Below, piece by piece: positions 34,045 through 37,656 of a DNA stretch of 37,656 nucleotides. Each line of letters opens with the position of its first letter. Position 1 is the first letter of the stretch. The notes under the pieces were generated by a model. That model was not told the origin of the DNA. It was given only the letters and a program-made list of their open reading frames with translations, and ran no database searches. Source of the DNA: Thermoanaerobaculia bacterium (GTDB taxonomy: Bacteria > Acidobacteriota > Thermoanaerobaculia > Multivoradales > J023); assembly GCA_028066595.1 (NCBI GenBank), contig JALCBJ010000010.1, positions 78,762 to 116,417 on the forward strand, in the 5' to 3' direction. The position numbers and the translations under genes are program-made.

Positions 34045-35706
34045 ATGCAGGCCAACCGCGCACGATTCGCGGCAGCCGGCATGCTGCTCTCGAAGCTCTC
34101 CGGGTTGGTGCGCGATCGTGTGATCGCGAATCTCTTCGGCGTCAGTGCTCTCGCAGACGTGTGGGGCTTCGCGCTGCGCGCAGCCAACAATCTGCAGAAC
34201 CTATTGGGGGAGCAGACGCTGTCGGCCGCTTTCATACCGATCTACTCCAAGATGCTGGAGGAGGGGCGAGAGAAAGACGCCGGCCGGCTAGCCGGCGCCG
34301 TATTCGGCTTGCTTCTGGCGGTGGTTACGGCGCTGGTGCTGGTGTGTGTGGTGCTGGCACCCTGGATCGTCGCGATCCTGACTCCCGGTCTTCTGCAAGA
34401 CGCCCGGGACGTGGCGGCAGGCTTGAAGGAGATCGATCGCTATCCGCTGGTGGTACGCGCCGTCCGCATCACCTTTCCCATGACAGGCGTTCTGGTGCTC
34501 TCGGCCTGGGCCCTGGCGATCCTGAATGGTCACCGGCGCTTCTTCCTCTCCTATCTTGCTCCGGTGGTGTGGAACGGTGCCATCGTCGCGACACTCCTGG
34601 CCGCCGCGTGGCGCAGCGGGTTCCTTTGGATGCCGGACGCCGCCGAACAGGGTCTCGTGGAGTACTGGTTGTTCGCTGGATTGTGGGGTGCACTACTCGG
34701 TGGGCTCCTACAGTTCTTGGTGCAGCTGCCGTTAGTCCTGAAGCTCAGCCGTGGTCTCGTACCGTCCCTCGACCGAGACGTACCGGGTGTCCGTGACACG
34801 CTACGCGCGGTGGGCCCTGCCATCGCCGGCCGAGGCGTGGTGCAGCTGGGCTTCTATATCGACGTCTTTCTTTCCAGCTTTCTGAGCGCCGGCTCGCCTG
34901 GGGCCGTCCGCTACGTCGCTGGGTTGATCAACTTGGTCATGGGCGTCTTCGGCATGTCGGTGGCAGCGGCGGAACTACCGGAGATGTCGAGGGAGGACGT
35001 CGAGACCGACCTGGCGAAGGCAGGGCCGCGCATCGCCGAGCGGCTGGATCGAGCCATTCGGCAAAGCCTGTTCGTGGTCGCTCCTGCCGTCGTCGGTTAC
35101 CTGGCTTTCGGCTTCCTGGTCAGCGCGTTGCTGTTTCGGGGCGGGCGATTCGGTGGTGTCGACAACTGGCTGGTCTACCTGGTTCTGTGCGTCTACACGG
35201 CAGGTTTGCCCGCGTCCACTGTGTCGCGGATGACGCAGAATGCCTTTTACGCGTTGCGCGACACGGCCACCCCCGCTCGCATCGCCGCCATTCGGCTCGC
35301 CGTCGCAGCCGGCGTCGGCGCAGGGTTGATGGTGCCCTTGGACCGCTTCACCGTGGCCGATGTCGTGCAGCTGCCCGAGGGCACGGTCCAGGTGCTCTAC
35401 CTCGGCGCGCTCGGTCTCGGCATCGGGTCGAGTCTCGGTGCCTGGGTGGAACTGCTGTTGCTCTCGAGAGCACTCCGCCGCCGGGTGCCCGCGTTCCGCT
35501 TGCCGTGGGGGTACGGACTCGGCCGAGTGTTCTTGGCGCTCGCCGTCGCGGTGCCCCCGCTCGCGCTCTGGGCGGCCCTGGCCGAACGTTCGATCTTCCT
35601 GCAAGCCGCCTTGGTCCTGCCTTCCTACATGGTCGCCTATCTAGGCTACGCCTGGCTGCGCCGACTGCCGGAGCTGGACCTCTGGTTGGGCCGAAAACGC
35701 CAGTAG
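34045..35706 (+). CDS. murJ: Lipid II flippase MurJ
   Basis: 553 residues from ATG 34045; the longer open frame upstream overlaps the DAHP synthase gene and is spurious. About 14 hydrophobic segments are visible. Family motifs include LLSKLSGLVRDRVIANLFGVSALADVW at the N terminus, with its conserved arginines, followed by GEQTLSAAFIPIYSK. Further on come VLSAWALAILNGHRRFF and SRMTQNAFYALRDTATPAR, a typical second-half MurJ block. It moves the peptidoglycan precursor lipid II across the cytoplasmic membrane. The C terminus ends LRRLPELDLWLGRKRQ; a degraded copy of the DNA coding this end, plus the following 30 bases, recurs at 37573-37653. The start lacks a strong ribosome binding site, so coupling to the upstream gene is possible. 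Confidence 0.94.
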   Translation: MQANRARFAAAGMLLSKLSGLVRDRVIANLFGVSALADVWGFALRAANNLQNLLGEQTLSAAFIPIYSKMLEEGREKDAGRLAGAVFGLLLAVVTALVLVCVVLAPWIVAILTPGLLQDARDVAAGLKEIDRYPLVVRAVRITFPMTGVLVLSAWALAILNGHRRFFLSYLAPVVWNGAIVATLLAAAWRSGFLWMPDAAEQGLVEYWLFAGLWGALLGGLLQFLVQLPLVLKLSRGLVPSLDRDVPGVRDTLRAVGPAIAGRGVVQLGFYIDVFLSSFLSAGSPGAVRYVAGLINLVMGVFGMSVAAAELPEMSREDVETDLAKAGPRIAERLDRAIRQSLFVVAPAVVGYLAFGFLVSALLFRGGRFGGVDNWLVYLVLCVYTAGLPASTVSRMTQNAFYALRDTATPARIAAIRLAVAAGVGAGLMVPLDRFTVADVVQLPEGTVQVLYLGALGLGIGSSLGAWVELLLLSRALRRRVPAFRLPWGYGLGRVFLALAVAVPPLALWAALAERSIFLQAALVLPSYMVAYLGYAWLRRLPELDLWLGRKRQ

Positions 35707-35733
35707 CGGCTGAAGCAGAAGGTCGGCTCCGCG
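35653..35733 (+). repeat. Left copy of an imperfect ~80-bp direct repeat (murJ 3' end)
   Basis: This copy covers the last 18 or so codons of murJ and about 27 bases beyond the stop. It matches 37573-37653 in the same orientation, including an exact core GGTTGGGCCGAAAAC and, after the stop, GGCTGA followed by GTAGAAGG/GCAGAAGG. By eye identity is about three quarters over 80 bases. Confidence 0.7.
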
Positions 35734-36340
35734 CTCGCAGGGGGATTGGGCCATTCGGTCGTCGCCTTGGCGGTGGACCCTCGACGTCGGCCTGCAGAAC
35801 CGCGCACGGGTGTTCTACGCCGGGTCTGCCGAGGGTAGGCGGCTTGATACCAGACATCTTTCGGTCGAAGACGTGAGCTTCGGGTGGTCAGCTTCGGCAG
35901 GCAAGTGAAAGCCATCTGATACGTCAACGGCACGAACTTTGCTCATCAGGCAGGTATTCCCCCACGAGACGCTCGTCTGGCCGATGAGCCGAAGTCGCCT
36001 GCTCTTGCCTACTGGCTCGTGCTGTTTCTTCTTTTGGGAGGCCACCGAGTGTGGCTGATAGCGCAGATGTGCGATTACTCCGCCCGCCCATGGGGACGCC
36101 ATTGTTCGAAGAAGTGGACGTAGAGGTGGTGGTCGAGGGCGAGCAGTCGGTCGATCGGGACGAGTTGCGTTTCGACGGCGGACGTGTCGGCGCATTGACC
36201 GAGCCGAAGTCAAGCCCGAGACCGACAGGTGAATCGAACGCCCTGAAGCCGGCAGTACGTCCCGAATTCGATGCCGAGTCACCGAACCCCGGGGCGATTC
36301 GGCGTAACCGAAGATAGACCGTAGTACGACGCGAGCTCAG
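35707..36340. other. 634-bp stretch without a supported gene
   Basis: A plus-strand frame at 36051-36317 (GTG start, GGAGG about ten bases upstream, 88 acidic residues with no motif) and a minus-strand Arg-rich frame at 35815-36282 are the only sizeable candidates; neither is convincing. The sequence has several short symmetric elements (for example ACGAG-ACG-CTCGT near 35960) and a pyrimidine-rich tract before 36030. It may be a decayed region or contain an RNA I cannot identify. Confidence 0.4.
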
Positions 36341-37546
36341 GTGATGTCAGACCCAATCAGACTTTCGACAGCCCAGCCCGAGACCGGGTCTGGGCTTTTT
36401 TCCATAGTTCTCCGTAGGAAGGCGGCCAACTGGTTGGGGCTGATGTCCCTGGCGTTGGCCATGTCAGCTTGCGGTACCTGGGACATCGGCCACATGACAC
36501 CCGCCGAGATCGCCTACACGCTCGAGGCTCGGGGCGTCGACGCGGAACAGGTCGTGCTGCCTTATTGGCTGAGTCCGGAGATGCGCGATTGGGCGCGGAA
36601 ATCGGCGCCGAGGGGCGTGAGGGACATCGAGAAGCTCTATCGGCTGCGCGACCATCTGCTCGACAAGGATCAGATGTCTCTCGAGTACTCGTGGGGCTAT
36701 ACGGGTACTGCGGTAGAGGCCTTCCGTGAGCGCAGGGCGAATTGCCTCGCGTTCACCTATCTCTTCGTCGGAATGGCGCGCGAGGTAGGGGTGCGGGTCC
36801 ACTTCCTTGCGGTCGACAAGGTAGAGAGCTACCGCCGTCGAGGAGACCTGGTGGTGGTCTCGGACCACATAGCGGTCGGATTCGGCGACGCCGGCCAACG
36901 CAAGATCTTCGACTTCTCGCAAGGGCCAGAGGACGATCTACGCTTCGTGCGCAAGATCTCGGACCTCGCCGCGATCGCCATGTTCCACTCGAACAAGGGT
37001 GCCGAGGCACTGCAGATGGGCAAGCAGGACGAAGCGGTGAGATGGCTAAGGCTCGCGGTGGGGATCGATCCGGGTCTGGCCAGCGCTTGGGTGAACTTGG
37101 GAGTGGCGTTGCGTAGGGGTGGCCAGCTCGAAGATGCTGAGATGGCTTACAAGCGTGCGCTGGAAAGCGATCCGTCGTTGCATTCCGCATATCAGAACTT
37201 GGCTTCTCTGCTGCGCAGCGAAGGCCGCATCGACGAAGCCATCGCCTATGAGCAGGCCTTGGCCGAGACACCGACGCGCAATCCTTACACCTTCCTCTCC
37301 CTCGGCGACATCAGTCTCGCCAGCGGACGTCTGGCCGACGCCGAACGCTTCTACCGCCGCGCCGTGCAGCTCAACGACAACGATCCAGAGGTGTTCGCCG
37401 CTCTGGGCCAACTGGCCATCGCAAACGGTAAAGACCGCCTGGCCCACCGCATGCTGAAGCGGGCACGGAAAAGCGTGCCCGCTGCATGGAGTCAGCGATC
37501 TGGACGTTTGGAACGATTGGAGAACGCGCTCCGCTTCGACGGCTGA
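36341..37546 (+). CDS. Lipoprotein with transglutaminase-like domain and TPR repeats
   Basis: The open frame has 401 codons, but the true start is uncertain. The lipoprotein signal RRKAANWLGLMSLALAMSAC begins near codon 27, with no good start directly before it. GTG 36341 or ATG 36344 would place a terminator-like hairpin inside the coding sequence, whereas TTG 36434 has AGGAAGG upstream but loses the basic residues. After the lipid-anchored Cys comes a transglutaminase-like domain with the catalytic triad order RANCLAFTYLFVGMAREVGV (Cys), SDHIAVGFG (His) and IFDFS (Asp). At least four TPR units follow, such as AWVNLGVALRRGGQLEDAEM and AYQNLASLLRSEGRIDEAI. An envelope-located protein scaffold or protease/acyl-transferase is likely. 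The gene lies between two copies of an 80-bp repeat. Confidence 0.82.
   Translation: MMSDPIRLSTAQPETGSGLFSIVLRRKAANWLGLMSLALAMSACGTWDIGHMTPAEIAYTLEARGVDAEQVVLPYWLSPEMRDWARKSAPRGVRDIEKLYRLRDHLLDKDQMSLEYSWGYTGTAVEAFRERRANCLAFTYLFVGMAREVGVRVHFLAVDKVESYRRRGDLVVVSDHIAVGFGDAGQRKIFDFSQGPEDDLRFVRKISDLAAIAMFHSNKGAEALQMGKQDEAVRWLRLAVGIDPGLASAWVNLGVALRRGGQLEDAEMAYKRALESDPSLHSAYQNLASLLRSEGRIDEAIAYEQALAETPTRNPYTFLSLGDISLASGRLADAERFYRRAVQLNDNDPEVFAALGQLAIANGKDRLAHRMLKRARKSVPAAWSQRSGRLERLENALRFDG
36370..36401 (+). terminator. Intrinsic terminator-like hairpin with T tract inside the 5' end of the lipoprotein ORF
   Basis: AGCCCAG-CCCG-AGAC-CGGG-T-CTGGGCT forms an 11-bp stem with one bulged T and is followed directly by a run of Ts (CTTTTTTCC). 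This is a good match to a Rho-independent terminator on the plus strand. It could end a transcript from murJ or an unseen upstream RNA, or act as an attenuator for the lipoprotein gene. Confidence 0.75.
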
Positions 37547-37572
37547 GCGCGGGCAGAGCCTGATCGTAGTCG

Positions 37573-37653
37573 CTACCGGCGACTACCTGAGCTGGACTCT
37601 AGGTTGGGCCGAAAACACCGATAGAGGCTGATGTAGAAGGTCCGATCTGCCTC
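37573..37653 (+). repeat. Right copy of the imperfect ~80-bp direct repeat (relic of a murJ 3' end)
   Basis: Translating in the murJ frame gives RYRRLPELDSRLGRKHR then a stop, nearly the murJ ending RRLPELDLWLGRKRQ. The similarity continues past the stop for about 30 bases. The window ends at 37656, so the right border cannot be seen. The stretch 37547-37572 holds nothing recognisable. Confidence 0.65.
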
Positions 37654-37656
37654 TAG

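Noticed and set aside
36051..36317. 88-codon GTG frame before the lipoprotein gene
   Set aside because: It has a fair ribosome binding site, but the composition is featureless and there is no motif or conserved pattern to support it.

Overview
This high-GC bacterial window most resembles an Acidobacteriota chromosome, probably of the Thermoanaerobaculia type. The lineage is inferred: there are two tandem proteins of the acidobacterial VWFA-related family plus a third VWA-like/TPR protein, two very large Ser/Thr kinase-ATPase fusions, many TPR proteins, and a class II DAHP synthase. Housekeeping genes (gpmI, leuS, DAHP synthase, murJ) are interspersed with redox, signalling and secreted-protein genes. 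I saw no tRNA, rRNA, CRISPR array, IS element or prophage.

Layout. (1) 1-5766, minus strand: DUF885 peptidase-like protein, S1/P1 nuclease, gpmI, then a kinase-ATPase fusion that starts on a TTG overlapping the gpmI stop and runs off the left edge. (2) 5787-6596: a probable 3' relic of a zinc/manganese ABC transporter binding protein, then, divergently, a small exported Gly-His repeat protein. (3) 6601-11553, minus strand: a tight three-gene redox operon made of a Rieske/thiamine-diphosphate enzyme fusion, a membrane-anchored di-heme cytochrome c with a propeller-like region, and an MsrQ-like haem-b membrane protein. (4) 11554-13751: a regulatory region, an HTH-TPR regulator, and a convergent gene for an 87-residue exported peptide. 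(5) 14094-16942: a membrane protein with a frameshift/deletion near its N terminus and a Tat-exported GMC oxidoreductase. (6) 16951-23098: a VWA-like/TPR secreted protein divergent from a 1348-residue kinase/STAND-ATPase/TPR protein. (7) 23183-27242: a small ORF, a 12-bp minisatellite, an OsmC protein, a NUDIX hydrolase and leuS. (8) 27637-32394: two tandem VWFA-related proteins, a perfect-palindrome terminator and a convergent TPR protein. (9) 32595-37546: class II DAHP synthase, murJ and a transglutaminase-like/TPR lipoprotein. The last gene lies between two imperfect copies of the murJ 3' end.

The best candidates for something undescribed are the Rieske-ThDP fusion operon, a possible route from 2-oxoacid oxidation to membrane and periplasmic haems, and the HTH-TPR regulator paired with a small exported peptide, which resembles the peptide-sensing regulator pairs of Firmicutes. 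Both functional readings are inferences from domain content and gene order. Smaller points of interest are the Gly-His protein beside a metal-transport relic, the repeats flanking the final lipoprotein gene, and a terminator-like hairpin inside that gene's reading frame.
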